From assembly GCA_022823185.1 (NCBI GenBank), contig JAJDXQ010000037.1:58660-122659 (forward strand): DNA of 64,000 bases. Direction: 5' to 3'. Each line of letters opens with the position of its first letter. Within the stretch, counting starts at the first letter, position 1. Made by a program: the position numbers and the translations under genes. The DNA is from Caldilineaceae bacterium (GTDB lineage Bacteria; Chloroflexota; Anaerolineae; Caldilineales; Caldilineaceae). Below the pieces are notes generated by a model. The model saw nothing but the letters and a program-made list of their open reading frames with translations. It was not told the origin of the DNA and made no database searches. Below, piece by piece: positions 25,530 through 35,899 of the stretch.

Positions 25530-26451
25530 GGTTATTCTCAATCCATATGCGGGGCGGGGGCGGGGCGGTCGTGTAGCCGACGCGCTCGAGGCTGCGTTCC
25601 GAAGGGGCAATGTTCCGTTTGAGTTGACGGAAACCAGGGGACCGGGGGAGGCAATCTCCCTGGCGCGGCAGGCGCGATTGGACGGCTATGCGATCGTGGC
25701 GGCCGCGGGCGGCGACGGAACGGTCCATGAGGTCTTAAATGGCCTGGCGCAGGCGACGCCGGACGGCGAGACGGTGCGGGGCCTGGCAGTTTTTCCGGCG
25801 GGCAGCGGCAACGACTTTTCCGATATGGCGGGCGCGGCGCGGGATTTCGATGCGGGCGTGCAGGCGATTCGCGCGGGCCGGACGCGGACAGTCGATTTGG
25901 GCCTGGTCGAAGCATTCGACGGGCGCGACACCATGCATCGCTATAGCGGCAACAATATTGGCGTGGGTTTTGAGGCGCAGGTAACGGTAGAGAGCCGCAA
26001 AATCAAACGGTTGCGGGGGTTCGCCATCTATTTGTGGGCGACGTTTCGGGCGTTGCGAGCGTATGATCAGCCGTATTTCGAGGTCAGTTGGACCGACGGC
26101 GAAGGCAATGTCCACGAGGCGGCGATGCCCATGTTGTTGGTGAGCATCGGGAACACGCGGCGTACCGGCGGCGCATTTTATCTGACGCCTGATGCGGTGA
26201 TGGACGACGGACTGTTGGATCTGGCCTACGCTGAAGCGCTTTCCAGGTTGGGGATTTTGAATCTTCTTCCCAGGGCGATGACCAGTACGGGGTTGCAGGG
26301 CCAGAAGGCCGTGCATTTTGGCCGCTTGCGGTCTGTCCGCATTACGGTGCGGCAGCCCGTCCCGGTGCATACGGACGGAGAGGTTTTGGCTCAAGGGGTT
26401 GAGAAGCTGACTGTGGTCGTGCAGCCGGGCCGTTTGCAGGTATTCGTGTGA
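25516..26451 (+). CDS. Diacylglycerol/lipid kinase family protein (YegS/DgkB-like)
   Basis: 311-residue cytoplasmic kinase of the DAGK catalytic family, which phosphorylates lipids such as diacylglycerol with ATP. Motifs seen: NPYAGRG (9-15), GGDGTVHEVLNGL (65-77) and GSGNDF (96-101), plus the C-terminal VHTDGE block. The start overlaps the GH13 gene by 14 bases, indicating coupled translation. The lipid substrate cannot be told. Confidence 0.93.
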   Translation: METVKVILNPYAGRGRGGRVADALEAAFRRGNVPFELTETRGPGEAISLARQARLDGYAIVAAAGGDGTVHEVLNGLAQATPDGETVRGLAVFPAGSGNDFSDMAGAARDFDAGVQAIRAGRTRTVDLGLVEAFDGRDTMHRYSGNNIGVGFEAQVTVESRKIKRLRGFAIYLWATFRALRAYDQPYFEVSWTDGEGNVHEAAMPMLLVSIGNTRRTGGAFYLTPDAVMDDGLLDLAYAEALSRLGILNLLPRAMTSTGLQGQKAVHFGRLRSVRITVRQPVPVHTDGEVLAQGVEKLTVVVQPGRLQVFV

Positions 26452-26473
26452 TATTCGCCGTTGAAACCCATTC

Positions 26474-26482
26474 TGGTATACT
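26474..26482 (+). promoter_or_regulatory. Extended -10 element
   Basis: TGGTATACT between the lipid kinase and the next gene, about 115 bases before that start; no -35 at normal spacing. Confidence 0.3.
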
Positions 26483-26598
26483 TACAGCGGCGGATTAGCC
26501 TATCTCAGACCTTGGGGTCATGCACCGATTGGCGATCGGCGCCAGTGATCCGAAGGCGAGTCGGCCCTGCCGGTAGCGAGAAGGAGTTTAGGTAGACT

Positions 26599-27546
26599 TT
26601 GACAGCATCAGAGAGGTTCGGCGCGGCGGAGGCGGGGCGCAGGCGTGCAGGCAGAGAGGCGCCCGGCGCGGACGGCGAACGAGTGTCGGGACCGGTGACG
26701 ATACCGGCTACGTCCAGCAGCGCGTTATTGGATGCGCGTTTTTGGCTGGAGCTTTCTCCGTGGCGCATCTCTGCCGCATGGTCGCTGGCCGCGGCGGCGC
26801 TGGCCGCTGGCGTCGGCGAAGTGGGCCGCACGGTTTCCCCGCAGATGCTGGCGCTCCTCTTTCTGCTGGTCGATCCCTTGTGGGGCAACATCTGGGGCGG
26901 GCTTGCAACACCAGAGGCATTGCCCCGTATTAGAAATACGCTGCAACACAGGCGCCCATGGTTGCCGTACCTGGCAATGGGTTCGCCTGCTGCGCGCGTA
27001 CTGGGAATGCACGGACCGAGCGTTCTCTCGGTGGCGGCGCGGGCCTGGTTGCCGGGCGTCGTTGTGGCGATGGCAGCCGCCTCGGCAATCGGCCTGGAGG
27101 CGGTATGGGCCACGCTGGTTGTGCTGGGCCTTGCGGTGAGCGGCTGGCTTTCGCGTCATGTGCCGCTGGTCTCCCCTTCGGTGCTGCACAGTGTTGTGGT
27201 TGTGGCAGCGCCATGGATCCTGGGTCTGACGCTGTTCGGCCTCGACCCCTGGGATGGTCATCACTGGGCGCTCGTAATGTTGTGGACCATGCATGTCTGG
27301 GGCGCGAATCGCTGCATGGAGGATGTTGGCGCGCGCAGAGGGCTCACTGTCATGGCCCTGGCGCAGGCCGGGATTTCGTTGATGCTGATCGTAGGTCGGG
27401 CGCCGTTGGCTCTGGCGGTACTGGGCGTGCTGTGGCTGGCCACCTGGGCGGCGGTCTACCGCGGTCGGTCACTCGTCAATGTTCAGGCTTCATGGACTGC
27501 GGCCATGCTGGTCAGCGCGGCGGCGATGGCGCAGAGCGCTTTTTGA
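26599..27546 (+). CDS. Uncharacterised polytopic membrane protein
   Basis: 315 residues from TTG 26599, with AAGGAG at 26581-26586. After an Ala/Arg/Gly-rich hydrophilic tail of about 40 residues there are seven or eight hydrophobic segments. The loops contain a conserved-looking [10 protein letters not shown] and [24 protein letters not shown] stretch. I do not recognise a family; a lineage-specific membrane protein is likely. The poor start codon and low-complexity N-terminus leave the true start open. Confidence 0.65.
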   Translation: MTASERFGAAEAGRRRAGREAPGADGERVSGPVTIPATSSSALLDARFWLELSPWRISAAWSLAAAALAAGVGEVGRTVSPQMLALLFLLVDPLWGNIWGGLATPEALPRIRNTLQHRRPWLPYLAMGSPAARVLGMHGPSVLSVAARAWLPGVVVAMAAASAIGLEAVWATLVVLGLAVSGWLSRHVPLVSPSVLHSVVVVAAPWILGLTLFGLDPWDGHHWALVMLWTMHVWGANRCMEDVGARRGLTVMALAQAGISLMLIVGRAPLALAVLGVLWLATWAAVYRGRSLVNVQASWTAAMLVSAAAMAQSAF

Positions 27547-27683
27547 CTGCGGCCCGGCTCAGATTGGGCGCAGGCCGGGGCAGTTCCTCGCTATGGGAAC
27601 AAAGCGAGCAGAGCTGTCGTCTTAATACTCGGATGCATCCCTCTGCGCGGGGGCATTTCCGGACCACAGATCAGGAGAGGATT

Positions 27684-28619
27684 GTGAGCGTTACGCCCCT
27701 CGACCATTTTGTTGGCATCGATAGTCTGACAAGTGAACAGTTCTGGGGCCTGATGAGGCTGGCCAGGGACCTGAAGGAGGAGTGGACGCGCAGCGGGCGC
27801 AATGAACCGATTCTGTCCGGGAAGTCGCTGGCGATGCTGTTTGAGAAGCCGTCATTGCGCACTCGCGTCAGCTTTGAAATGGGTATGCAGCACCTGGGCG
27901 GGTATGCGTTCTATCTCAGTCCGGCTGAGGTTGGTCTGGGGACGCGAGAGAGCCCGGCTGATGTGATCCGGGTATTGAGCGGGTACGTGGACGGCGTCAT
28001 GGCGCGTGTTTTTGCGCACCGTCACATTGAGGAGATGGTGGCGTGGGGCAGCGTGCCCGTGATCAACGGATTGAGTGATTTCAGTCATCCGTGCCAGGCT
28101 CTGACCGACGTTTACACAATCTGGGAGCAGCTCGGCAGTTTGGAGGACAGGACGCTTGTGTACGTGGGCGACGGCGCCAACAATGTCGCGACCAGTTTGC
28201 TGATGGCTGCGGGCAAGGTTGGGCTCAATGTACGCGTGGTGGCTCCGGCCGGGTATGTGCCTTCCGATGAGGTTTTGACTGCGGCGGAGGCGGAGGTCGA
28301 CATCACGGACGACCTGGATGGTGTGATGGGAGCGGACGTCCTGTACACCGACGTGTGGGTCAGCATGGGTGATGAAGAGGAGAAGGAGGAGCGGATGGCA
28401 GTCCTCCCGCCCTACCAGATCAATACGGAGTTGGTGCGGCGGACGGCCAACGAAGAGGTGCTTGTGATGCACTGTCTGCCGGCGCACCGGGGGGAAGAGA
28501 TATCGGACGCGGTGGCTGACGGGGACAGCAGCCGCCTGTTCCCGCAAGCGCACAACCGGCTGCATGCGCAGAAGGCGATTCTTGCGCATTTGCTGGGCGG
28601 CGCGGTGCTGCCTTCATAG
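27684..28619 (+). CDS. argF: Ornithine carbamoyltransferase
   Basis: 311-residue enzyme joining ornithine and carbamoyl phosphate to citrulline in arginine synthesis. Carbamoyl-phosphate motif [13 protein letters not shown] (Ser57-Arg61), HPCQ at about 134-137, ornithine-binding SMGDE in the C-terminal domain and HCLPAHRG at about 263-270 are all present. GTG 27684 is chosen because GGAGAGG is just upstream. The frame is open upstream to 26958, but that part is antisense/alternate-frame sequence of the membrane protein gene. No other arginine genes are nearby. Confidence 0.96.
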   Translation: MSVTPLDHFVGIDSLTSEQFWGLMRLARDLKEEWTRSGRNEPILSGKSLAMLFEKPSLRTRVSFEMGMQHLGGYAFYLSPAEVGLGTRESPADVIRVLSGYVDGVMARVFAHRHIEEMVAWGSVPVINGLSDFSHPCQALTDVYTIWEQLGSLEDRTLVYVGDGANNVATSLLMAAGKVGLNVRVVAPAGYVPSDEVLTAAEAEVDITDDLDGVMGADVLYTDVWVSMGDEEEKEERMAVLPPYQINTELVRRTANEEVLVMHCLPAHRGEEISDAVADGDSSRLFPQAHNRLHAQKAILAHLLGGAVLPS

Positions 28620-28699
28620 GAGGGCGCATTCGCGCGAAAGGCTGCGCGTGAAGAGAAGTTGGGTTCCAGTGACGGTTCGTTGTGGGAGAAGAGGGTGAC

Positions 28700-29518
28700 A
28701 TGACCGACTTTGTGGCAATTCTCAGTCGCCTGACAGACTGGCAGAACATCGTAGATCTGTTTCTGCTGATGGTGATTTTCTATGCCTTGTTGCATTTGCT
28801 GCGGGGGACGCAGGCGGCGCAGCTGGTACTTGGCATATTGATCATTGGCATCCTGGTGTTTGTGCTGGTGCGTACGGTAGAGTTAACGGCTTTCAGCTGG
28901 CTGTTACGCAATAGCTCGCTGGTAGTTTTTGTATCGATCCCAGTCATATTTCAGCCGGAAATCCGGCGCGTTCTTGAACAGGTGGGGCGGAGGACGCCGT
29001 TTTTTCTACGCCGCGCAAATGGGGGGGCGGAACCGCTGATCAACGAGATTGTCCGCTCATGCGAGCAACTTTCGGCGCGGCGCCATGGCACTCTGCTGGT
29101 CCTGGAAGGGAGCGGAGGTTTGATGGAGTATGTCGACCGCGGCGTGAAGATCGACGGGGAACTGACCGATGAACTGTTGCTGACCGTTTTTTTCCCGGGG
29201 ACACCGCTTCACGACGGGGCGGTCATCGTACAGAACGGCAGGGTGGCGGCAGCGTCGTGCATTCTGCCCCTGACAAATCGCAACCTTACTGACCGGCAGC
29301 TGGGCACGCGGCACCGGGCCGCGATTGGCATTACGGAGTTGACGGACGCGATGAGCGTTGTCGTGTCGGAGGAGACGGGCGCGATATCGATTGCGACGGG
29401 CGGGCGGATGGCCCGCCGGTTGGATGCGAATGAGCTACGGCGCAGGTTAACCGAATTCTATGAACCGCGACCGATAATGGGCAATGCAGAAACTGGGGAA
29501 TTTCTTGCTGAAGTTTAA
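28700..29518 (+). CDS. cdaA: Diadenylate cyclase CdaA
   Basis: 272-residue membrane enzyme making the second messenger c-di-AMP from two ATP. Three hydrophobic spans occupy about residues 15-82, followed by the DisA_N cyclase domain with DGA (172-174, in LHDGAVIV) and the GTRHRAA motif (202-208). ATG 28700 follows GAGGGTG. The next gene overlaps its end by 35 bases and encodes the CdaR regulator, the arrangement seen in many Gram-positive and Chloroflexota genomes. Confidence 0.95.
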   Translation: MTDFVAILSRLTDWQNIVDLFLLMVIFYALLHLLRGTQAAQLVLGILIIGILVFVLVRTVELTAFSWLLRNSSLVVFVSIPVIFQPEIRRVLEQVGRRTPFFLRRANGGAEPLINEIVRSCEQLSARRHGTLLVLEGSGGLMEYVDRGVKIDGELTDELLLTVFFPGTPLHDGAVIVQNGRVAAASCILPLTNRNLTDRQLGTRHRAAIGITELTDAMSVVVSEETGAISIATGGRMARRLDANELRRRLTEFYEPRPIMGNAETGEFLAEV

Positions 29519-30935
29519 TAGGATTCGGCGTTACAGCCGCTCCGTAAAGCCGACAACGACTCTGCTGCTGTCGGTGCTGTTGGCGTTTGTCGTCTGGTTT
29601 ATCGCAATAGAACAGGAAAACCCGATGACTCGGCTGGAGTACGAGGAGCCGATTCTGATCGAGGTGCGGAACATGGGCGCCGGGTTGCGGAGTTTACAGG
29701 ACTTGACCAATCGTACGGCAGTGCTGACGCTGCGTGCGCCGCAACGTTCGCTGGAGTCGCAGCAGGCGGACGATTTCAGCGCGGTGATCGATTTGGCGGG
29801 GTTGACGGCAGGAAGCCATGAAGTGGAAGTCGTGGTCACGGCATTGAATCCGGATGTCGAGGTCATTGCGCATGAGCCGAGGCAGTTGCGCGTGCAGCTT
29901 GAACCGGTCATCTCGAGATTCATACCGGTGGAAGTAGAGGTGATGGACAGCGCGGCATTTGGCTATGACTGGCAGGAGCCGCTGTCGGAGCCGGCCGAAG
30001 TCGAGATTTCGGGGCCGCGCACGCTGGTAACGCAGGTGCGGTCGGTGGTTGCGTCGGTTTTCCTGCGCAACGCCAAAAGCCAGGTAGAACAGGTTCGACC
30101 CTTGATTGCTCGCAATGCTCAAAACCTGGAGGTGGAGCGAGTCGTCGTGAAACCGGGCACGGCGCGAATCGTTGTGCCGGTGGTGCAGCCGCCCGGGCGC
30201 AAGGAGGTGGTGGTGCGGGCAGATGTGCAGGGGCTGCCTTCACCGAATTACCGGCTGACAGGGGTAAAGGTCGAGCCGCAGACGGTTGTACTGCTCGGCA
30301 GCCCCAATGCGCTGAGGGAAGTTCCTGGATTTGTGGAGACGACAACGCTTCAGATAGAAGGCGCGACGGATGATGTTCGGGAGCGACTCGCGCTCATTCT
30401 GCCGGAAAATGTATCCACGGCGGAGGACAGTGTATCGGTAACGGTGAGCGTGGAGGCGTTGGAGAGCAGCTTAACGGTCCGGCGTCATCCGGTGGTACAG
30501 GGCGCGGGCGATGACATGCGCATTACGGTCTCGCTGGAAGAGGTGGAGGTGATTGTGAGCGGCCCGCTGCCGCGGTTGGAGCTGCTTGGCCCGGAGGAGG
30601 TACGGGTGCTTCTTGATCTGACGGGTCTGTTGCCCGGCAGCCATTTGGTGGAGCCCACGGTTGTTGTGCCGGAAGGGATCGTCGAGGAGGGCGTGATTCC
30701 GGAAGCGATTGAGGTGTTAATTGAGTCCTTGATCACCCCGACAGCGACGGAGACTCCAGAGCCGATTGAAACACCGGGCACGCCGGTGCCGGGACCGGCG
30801 GAGCCGACGGACTCACCGGGCGGGGAGACAACGGCGACCCCGGAGCCGGCGGGAGCGACGGTGGAGCCATCCCCGGTTCCGGCTCCGGACCAGCCGGGCT
30901 CGTCGCCCACCGCAACGCCGACGGAAGCAAACTGA
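29484..30935 (+). CDS. cdaR: YbbR-domain protein CdaR
   Basis: 483-residue membrane-anchored regulator of CdaA. One transmembrane helix (about residues 25-45, TTLLLSVLLAFVVWFIAIEQ) is followed by about four extracytoplasmic YbbR repeats to residue 410. The last 70 residues are a low-complexity Pro/Thr/Glu tail, unusual for the family and perhaps wall-spanning. The start lies inside cdaA, consistent with coupled translation. der begins one base after its stop. Confidence 0.9.
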   Translation: MQKLGNFLLKFNRIRRYSRSVKPTTTLLLSVLLAFVVWFIAIEQENPMTRLEYEEPILIEVRNMGAGLRSLQDLTNRTAVLTLRAPQRSLESQQADDFSAVIDLAGLTAGSHEVEVVVTALNPDVEVIAHEPRQLRVQLEPVISRFIPVEVEVMDSAAFGYDWQEPLSEPAEVEISGPRTLVTQVRSVVASVFLRNAKSQVEQVRPLIARNAQNLEVERVVVKPGTARIVVPVVQPPGRKEVVVRADVQGLPSPNYRLTGVKVEPQTVVLLGSPNALREVPGFVETTTLQIEGATDDVRERLALILPENVSTAEDSVSVTVSVEALESSLTVRRHPVVQGAGDDMRITVSLEEVEVIVSGPLPRLELLGPEEVRVLLDLTGLLPGSHLVEPTVVVPEGIVEEGVIPEAIEVLIESLITPTATETPEPIETPGTPVPGPAEPTDSPGGETTATPEPAGATVEPSPVPAPDQPGSSPTATPTEAN

Positions 30936-30936
30936 C

Positions 30937-32310
30937 ATGGCACGACGACAGGCAGTCGTGGCGCTGGTTGGCCGGCCGAATGTGGGCAAGTCCACGCTCT
31001 TCAACCGGCTGATCGGCGAGAGAACAGCGATCGTTGAGGACATGCCGGGCACGACGCGGGACCGTATCTATGGGGAGGCGGAGTGGAGCGGCGTTTCCTT
31101 TGTCGTGATTGACACTGGCGGCCTGGAGGCGCAGAAGACGGCGGAGTTCCGTGCTTCTAGGCCGGGCGTGGCGCCCTTGGCGCTCGACTCCTCCCGCTAC
31201 GTTAAAGAGATTACGAATCAGGCGCAGATCGCGGTGAACGAGGCTGACGTTATCGTTCTGGTGGTGGATGGAAAGGACGGTATGACGGCGGCCGATGAAG
31301 ACCTGGCCGAATTCCTGCAGCAGACGACAAAACCGGTTCTGCTGGCGGTCAACAAAGCTGACAGCGAACAGAGGCAACTTGACGCGGCAGAGTTCTGGGC
31401 GCTGGGCATTGGCGAACCGATCGCGATCAGCGCCTTTCACGGTATCGGTGTCGGCGACCTGCTCGACGTCATCGCGGGCGAGCTTTCAGACAGCCTGGTA
31501 GGGGATGAGGAAGAAGAGGATGTCGTAGCGATTGCGCTGGTGGGCAGGCCGAATGTGGGCAAGAGCAGTCTGCTCAACACATTGCTGGGGCGAGAAAGGG
31601 CAATTGTAAGCGACATTGCGGGGACCACCCGGGATGCCATTGATACTGAACTAATCTATCACGGTCAGAAGATCGCATTGATTGACACGGCAGGCATACG
31701 GCGGCGGGGGCGGGTGGAGCCGGGCATCGAGAAATACAGCGTGCTTCGCAGTATGCGCGGCATAGATCGGGCCGACGTTTCCCTGCTTCTGATCGACGGC
31801 GTCGAAGGTGTCACAGCCCAGGATGCGCATATTGCCGGTCATGTGCTGGAGGCGCACAAGAGCGTTGTCGTTCTGGTGAACAAGTGGGATGTTGTCGAGA
31901 AGGACACGCAGACGATGGTGGAGTACACGCGAAAGGTACGGGAAGATCTGAAGTTTCTTGACTATGTACCGGTGCTCTTCATCAGCGCGCTGACCAAACA
32001 GCGTGTGCAGAAGGTGTTGCCGACGGCGCTGGCGGTCGCGGCAGAACGGCGGCGCCGCATCCCGACGGCGGAGTTGAACGGCGTGATTCAGGATGCCTAT
32101 CACCGTTCGCCGCCGGCAACGAAACAGTTGCGGCCGCTGCGGATCTACTACGCAACGCAGGCCAGCGTCGAGCCTCCCACCTTTATCCTGTTTGTCAACG
32201 ATCCGGAGTTGGCGCACTTCAGTTACCTCCGATACCTGGAGAATCAGTTGCGCCGGCATCACCCGTTTGTGGGCACTCCCATTCGGATTCGGCTGCGGTC
32301 GCGTTCCTGA
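30937..32310 (+). CDS. der: Ribosome-assembly GTPase Der (EngA)
   Basis: 457-residue double-GTPase needed for 50S subunit assembly. Two G-domains are visible, each with GRPNVGKS (residues 12-19 and about 204-211), DTxG switch motifs and NKxD (VNKAD, VNKWD), followed by the KH-like C-terminal domain ending in the VGTPIRIRLRSR type of tail. The first domain has an insertion after DTGGLEAQKT compared with the shortest family members. It is the third gene of the cdaA-cdaR-der run. Confidence 0.97.
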   Translation: MARRQAVVALVGRPNVGKSTLFNRLIGERTAIVEDMPGTTRDRIYGEAEWSGVSFVVIDTGGLEAQKTAEFRASRPGVAPLALDSSRYVKEITNQAQIAVNEADVIVLVVDGKDGMTAADEDLAEFLQQTTKPVLLAVNKADSEQRQLDAAEFWALGIGEPIAISAFHGIGVGDLLDVIAGELSDSLVGDEEEEDVVAIALVGRPNVGKSSLLNTLLGRERAIVSDIAGTTRDAIDTELIYHGQKIALIDTAGIRRRGRVEPGIEKYSVLRSMRGIDRADVSLLLIDGVEGVTAQDAHIAGHVLEAHKSVVVLVNKWDVVEKDTQTMVEYTRKVREDLKFLDYVPVLFISALTKQRVQKVLPTALAVAAERRRRIPTAELNGVIQDAYHRSPPATKQLRPLRIYYATQASVEPPTFILFVNDPELAHFSYLRYLENQLRRHHPFVGTPIRIRLRSRS

Positions 32311-32490
32311 CTTATTCTTCAACTGGGCACGCGGCATAGGGGTGGAAAGATACCAGTCAGGCGCAGAGGAACGGCGCACGGGCTGCATAAAACAGGCGGC
32401 GGCGTAAAGTCTCCGGAGAGCGCAAGGGAAGCAAATGGTATCTCAGCGTAAAGATGAAGCCACCAATACAAGAGGCTCCCAACATTTGCC

Positions 32491-33453
32491 ATGATCCAAA
32501 TTAACTGGCGGCGCCTGATGAATTCAACAAAGACATTCCGGACTGAGATCACGCTGCTGGTGGCTCTGGCCGCATCAGCGGGGTTTTTCGGCTATCTGGG
32601 CTATGGGCTGCTGGAGCTGCCGGATTCCTCTCCTTCCTTTTCGGCTGAGCAGGCGATGGTCTATGTAGAGGAACAGATGGCCTTTGGGCCGCGCATCACG
32701 GGCACGCCGGCCCACCGCGAGATGGGAGACTGGCTGGTCGCGGAGTTGAATGCGCATGGATGGGAGGTGCTGATCCAACCGTTCCGGCCGCTGCCCGACG
32801 TGGACGCGCGCAACATCATCGCATACAGGGGTTCGGGCCCGGTGATCATTCTGGGCGCGCATTACGATACGCGCATCTTTTCGGATTCTGATCCGGACCC
32901 CGAGAACCGGAGCAAGCCTGTGCCGGGCGCGAATGACGGCGCGTCGGGCGTGGCCGTTCTGCTGGAGATGGCGCGCACGCTGGATGTGGAGAGCACAGAT
33001 CACACGATCTGCCTGGCATTCTTCGATGCCGAGGACAATGGTTACATTCAGGGATGGGACTGGATTCTGGGCAGCCGTTATTTCGTTGAGAATTGGGACG
33101 CGCTGGGAGAGTGCCAGTCTCCGCGCTACACGGTGATCGTGGATATGATCGGTGACGCGGATCAGCAGCTTCTGTGGGAGCCGAATTCGCACCGCGGCCT
33201 GACGGAGGCGATCTGGTCAGTTGCCGCGCAGCTGGGATACGGGGAATGGTTCCGGATGGATGCGGGCACGCCATTGCTGGACGATCACACACCGTTCATA
33301 GAGGCTGGCTACACGGCCATTGACATCATCGACTTCACCTATCCATACTGGCATACGGTTGAAGATACGATCAATAAGCTGGGGGTGGAGAGTTTTGAGC
33401 GGGTTGGCGCCACGCTGGAGGTGTGGCTGGAAAACGGCGCGCCTGGCCCTTAA
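32491..33453 (+). CDS. M28-family metallopeptidase / glutaminyl cyclase-like
   Basis: 320-residue zinc enzyme. One N-terminal hydrophobic helix (about 19-41) suggests membrane anchoring or secretion. Zinc-site motifs: GAHYDTR (His124), GANDGASG (Asp149), DAEDNG (Glu181), DMIGD (about 218-222) and YWHTVEDT (His288). The DDHTPF loop and single-zinc-like pattern resemble glutaminyl-peptide cyclotransferases as well as M28 aminopeptidases; I cannot separate these by eye. ATG 32518 is a possible alternative start. Confidence 0.88.
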   Translation: MIQINWRRLMNSTKTFRTEITLLVALAASAGFFGYLGYGLLELPDSSPSFSAEQAMVYVEEQMAFGPRITGTPAHREMGDWLVAELNAHGWEVLIQPFRPLPDVDARNIIAYRGSGPVIILGAHYDTRIFSDSDPDPENRSKPVPGANDGASGVAVLLEMARTLDVESTDHTICLAFFDAEDNGYIQGWDWILGSRYFVENWDALGECQSPRYTVIVDMIGDADQQLLWEPNSHRGLTEAIWSVAAQLGYGEWFRMDAGTPLLDDHTPFIEAGYTAIDIIDFTYPYWHTVEDTINKLGVESFERVGATLEVWLENGAPGP

Positions 33454-33576
33454 AGGAATTAAGGGGCGCGGGCGTTTTCCGTGGTCGCCAGTTGAGCGGG
33501 ATTTAGGGTAAACGGTGAGGTTCTTCTATACTGTCGCAAGGTTGCGGTTGCGCACATTCATAGACAAGGTAACGGT

Positions 33577-34536
33577 ATGGGTCCGACCATTTTTGAACTT
33601 GAGATTTTCGGCAGAGTGTTTGCCCCTGGGTGGTACGGTGTCTTCATTGTGGGCGGCGCGGTTGTTGCCGCGTGGCTCTCGGGGCGGCTTTCGCAGCGCG
33701 CGGGAGAGAATCCTGACCACATCTGGAACCTTCTGGCTTGGACACTGCTCCTGGGCATCGTCGGCGCACGGCTGTACCATGTTTTCAGCACGCCTGCCGA
33801 TGGGCCGGGTTGGGCCTTCTATCGAGAAAACCCGTTTGAAATCATCAGATTATGGGGCGGCGGGAAAGGGGGCTTCGGGTTTACGGGGTTGGGCATATAC
33901 GGCGGCCTGATTGGCGGGGTCGTCGCCATCGTGCTGTATACGAGGCGCAACGGTCTGAGCTTTCTCAGCTATCTGGATTACATCGGACCCAATGTGCTGG
34001 TGGCGCAGGCGATTGGACGGCTGGGAAACTTCGCCAATCAGGAGTTGTACGGGCAGGCGACGGACCTGCCGTGGGCCTTCCACATAAACCCCGTACATCC
34101 TTGCCAGCGCCCTGAAGGGGCGCCGCCGTGCGGAGTGGCCGAAATCCCACAGGCAACGCTGGACTGGTATGCGAGCAACGGCTTTCACCCGACCTTTTTC
34201 TATGAAGCGGGCTGGAACGTTCTGTTGTTTGCCCTGCTCTATCTCATTTACTGGCAGTTTGGGCACAAGCTGCGCCGGGGAGACGGGGCGCTGTTGTACT
34301 TCATCGCCTACCCGCTGGGCCGCTTTTGGGTCGAGTATTTCCGCCCTGACGCGTGGGTGATGGGAGAGCTGGCGACCGCCCAGTGGATCGCGATCTTCAG
34401 CGTTGTGGCAAGCGCGGTCCTTCTCATTTGGCGGCATTCCGGCTGGTCCTCAGAAGAGAATCGGGACGAATCCCTGATCGCGCTCAGCAGACACAATCCC
34501 TCCCCGGGCGTGCCGCTGGCCGCGCAAACCACGTGA
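33577..34536 (+). CDS. lgt: Prolipoprotein diacylglyceryl transferase
   Basis: 319-residue membrane enzyme that attaches diacylglycerol to the lipobox Cys of prolipoproteins. It has about seven spans and the signature GRLGNFANQELYG (about 147-159). The HPTFFYEAGWN and RFWVEYFRPD segments are also family-typical. It has an in-family insertion (HPCQRPEGAPPCGVAEIPQ region). Many proteins in this window carry lipoboxes and would be its clients. Confidence 0.97.
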   Translation: MGPTIFELEIFGRVFAPGWYGVFIVGGAVVAAWLSGRLSQRAGENPDHIWNLLAWTLLLGIVGARLYHVFSTPADGPGWAFYRENPFEIIRLWGGGKGGFGFTGLGIYGGLIGGVVAIVLYTRRNGLSFLSYLDYIGPNVLVAQAIGRLGNFANQELYGQATDLPWAFHINPVHPCQRPEGAPPCGVAEIPQATLDWYASNGFHPTFFYEAGWNVLLFALLYLIYWQFGHKLRRGDGALLYFIAYPLGRFWVEYFRPDAWVMGELATAQWIAIFSVVASAVLLIWRHSGWSSEENRDESLIALSRHNPSPGVPLAAQTT

Positions 34537-34667
34537 CGCGCACGCGTTGCGGCAAGGCGGGCACTGCCGGAAAGGGGCTCGCGTCCGAGCAGGCGTGAGA
34601 GATGCGCCGCTCCCCGGCCGCGGGTGGGCATTTCGGGCGAAACCGGCCCACAGACCGGACTCCTCTG

Positions 34668-34955
34668 TCAAGCCACCATTTCAATGAGGTAGTCGACAAC
34701 CTCCGCGTCAATGCGCCAGTTTTCGACGCGCCCGGCGATCTTCTCGAGTTGACGGTAGGCGAGGGCGCCGTTCTGGCTGACGCAGACCACTTCGAGGACG
34801 GCCCTGCTCAATGTATCCTGCCCGTCGGCTTCGCAGACCGATACGTTGTAGTCGCGGCGCAGTCGGGCGATCAGCGGCCGGACGATGCTTCGCTTCTGCT
34901 TGAGCGACGTTGTGAGGGGCAGATATAATTCGAGGGTCAGATGTCCTATCGCCAT
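34668..34955 (-). CDS. ylxP: DUF503 / YlxP-like protein
   Basis: 95-residue protein of the YlxP family, usually found next to ribosome-maturation and translation genes and proposed to act there. The start [20 protein letters not shown] and the [22 protein letters not shown] stretch fit the family in length and pattern. It follows the lipoate ligase gene by six bases on the same strand. Confidence 0.88.
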   Translation of the reverse strand: MAIGHLTLELYLPLTTSLKQKRSIVRPLIARLRRDYNVSVCEADGQDTLSRAVLEVVCVSQNGALAYRQLEKIAGRVENWRIDAEVVDYLIEMVA

Positions 34956-34961
34956 ATTCCG

Positions 34962-35795
34962 CTACCGTTGACGGGTCCAGGCCGGGTCTGCGTAACGAAT
35001 TCGGATCAGTTCGGCGCTGCGGCGCAGTTCCTCTGCGGAGAGCTGGCCGGGCTCGGGGTCACGCTGGAGAGCGGAAGCGAATCCGCCCGTCATCGCCTCG
35101 GCCACAAGCTGGAATGAGAGACGCTCTGATTCCGGTGGCAGGTCGAGCGCTTCGGCCAGTGTTATGGCTTGTTGGCGGAGCTGGAGGCGGAGCCGGTTCC
35201 TGGCGGCGGAGGAGAGGGCGAGCACATCGACAAGGCGGGTGACATCGCCGGACAGCGGCAGGCTGCCATGCTGCAGCACGTAACCCTTGCGGCGGCTCTG
35301 GGCGCTGCCCATGAGTTTACGCCCGGCGGCGGTGATTTCGTAGGCGCTGGGTATTTCGAAGCAGGCGGCAGACAGCTCCTGCCGGGGCCGGGAGCGGCTG
35401 TGCGCTTTTTCGGCATTCAGGCCGAGGGCCGTCAAGCCGGAAAGAAGGGCGTTGCTGAATCGCAGATATGCGTCCATGACGCCGCCGGCCATGTGGGGGT
35501 CGGCGATTGGACCTGCGACGGAGTAGGTCAGCTCGTCGACATGCAGGATCGCCCTGCCGCCGGTTGGGCGGCGCACCAGGTCGTAGTCGAGCGCGGTGAT
35601 GCAGGCTTCGTCAATGTCGGCGAGCTTCTGAAAGCGGCCAAGGCTGACGGTGGGGTGAAGCCAGCGGTAAAAACGCAGGGTAGGCGGGGCGGCGCCGGCC
35701 GCGGCAGCCTCGGCGATGGCTTCGTCAACGGCCATGTTGGCTGGGCCGGAGCGGGGCGAATCCTCGATGATGAGACGCCAATGCGGGAGAGGCAT
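34962..35795 (-). CDS. Lipoate-protein ligase A family protein
   Basis: 277-residue BPL/LplA/LipB-fold enzyme that transfers lipoate or octanoate to lipoyl domains. Motifs: [20 protein letters not shown] and the catalytic Lys in [20 protein letters not shown]. It lacks the LplA accessory domain, so it could be an octanoyl-transferase (LipM-like) as well as a ligase. ATG 35795 (MPLPHWRL) is chosen as it gives the normal N-terminus; the frame is open to 35933 and would then overlap the YgfZ gene. Confidence 0.85.
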   Translation of the reverse strand: MPLPHWRLIIEDSPRSGPANMAVDEAIAEAAAAGAAPPTLRFYRWLHPTVSLGRFQKLADIDEACITALDYDLVRRPTGGRAILHVDELTYSVAGPIADPHMAGGVMDAYLRFSNALLSGLTALGLNAEKAHSRSRPRQELSAACFEIPSAYEITAAGRKLMGSAQSRRKGYVLQHGSLPLSGDVTRLVDVLALSSAARNRLRLQLRQQAITLAEALDLPPESERLSFQLVAEAMTGGFASALQRDPEPGQLSAEELRRSAELIRIRYADPAWTRQR

Positions 35796-35899
35796 AGAGA
35801 GAGGCCGGATGCTGATGGCGGGGAATGGACGGAGGCCCGGATTGGCCTGCAGGTCGTTAAAGTCCTGGCGGTCGGAGAGTGGAGACGGGCCGCGACGGC

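Noticed and set aside
26958..27683. Long N-terminal extension of ornithine carbamoyltransferase
   Set aside because: It overlaps the membrane protein gene in another frame; GTG 27684 has a good ribosome site and gives normal length.
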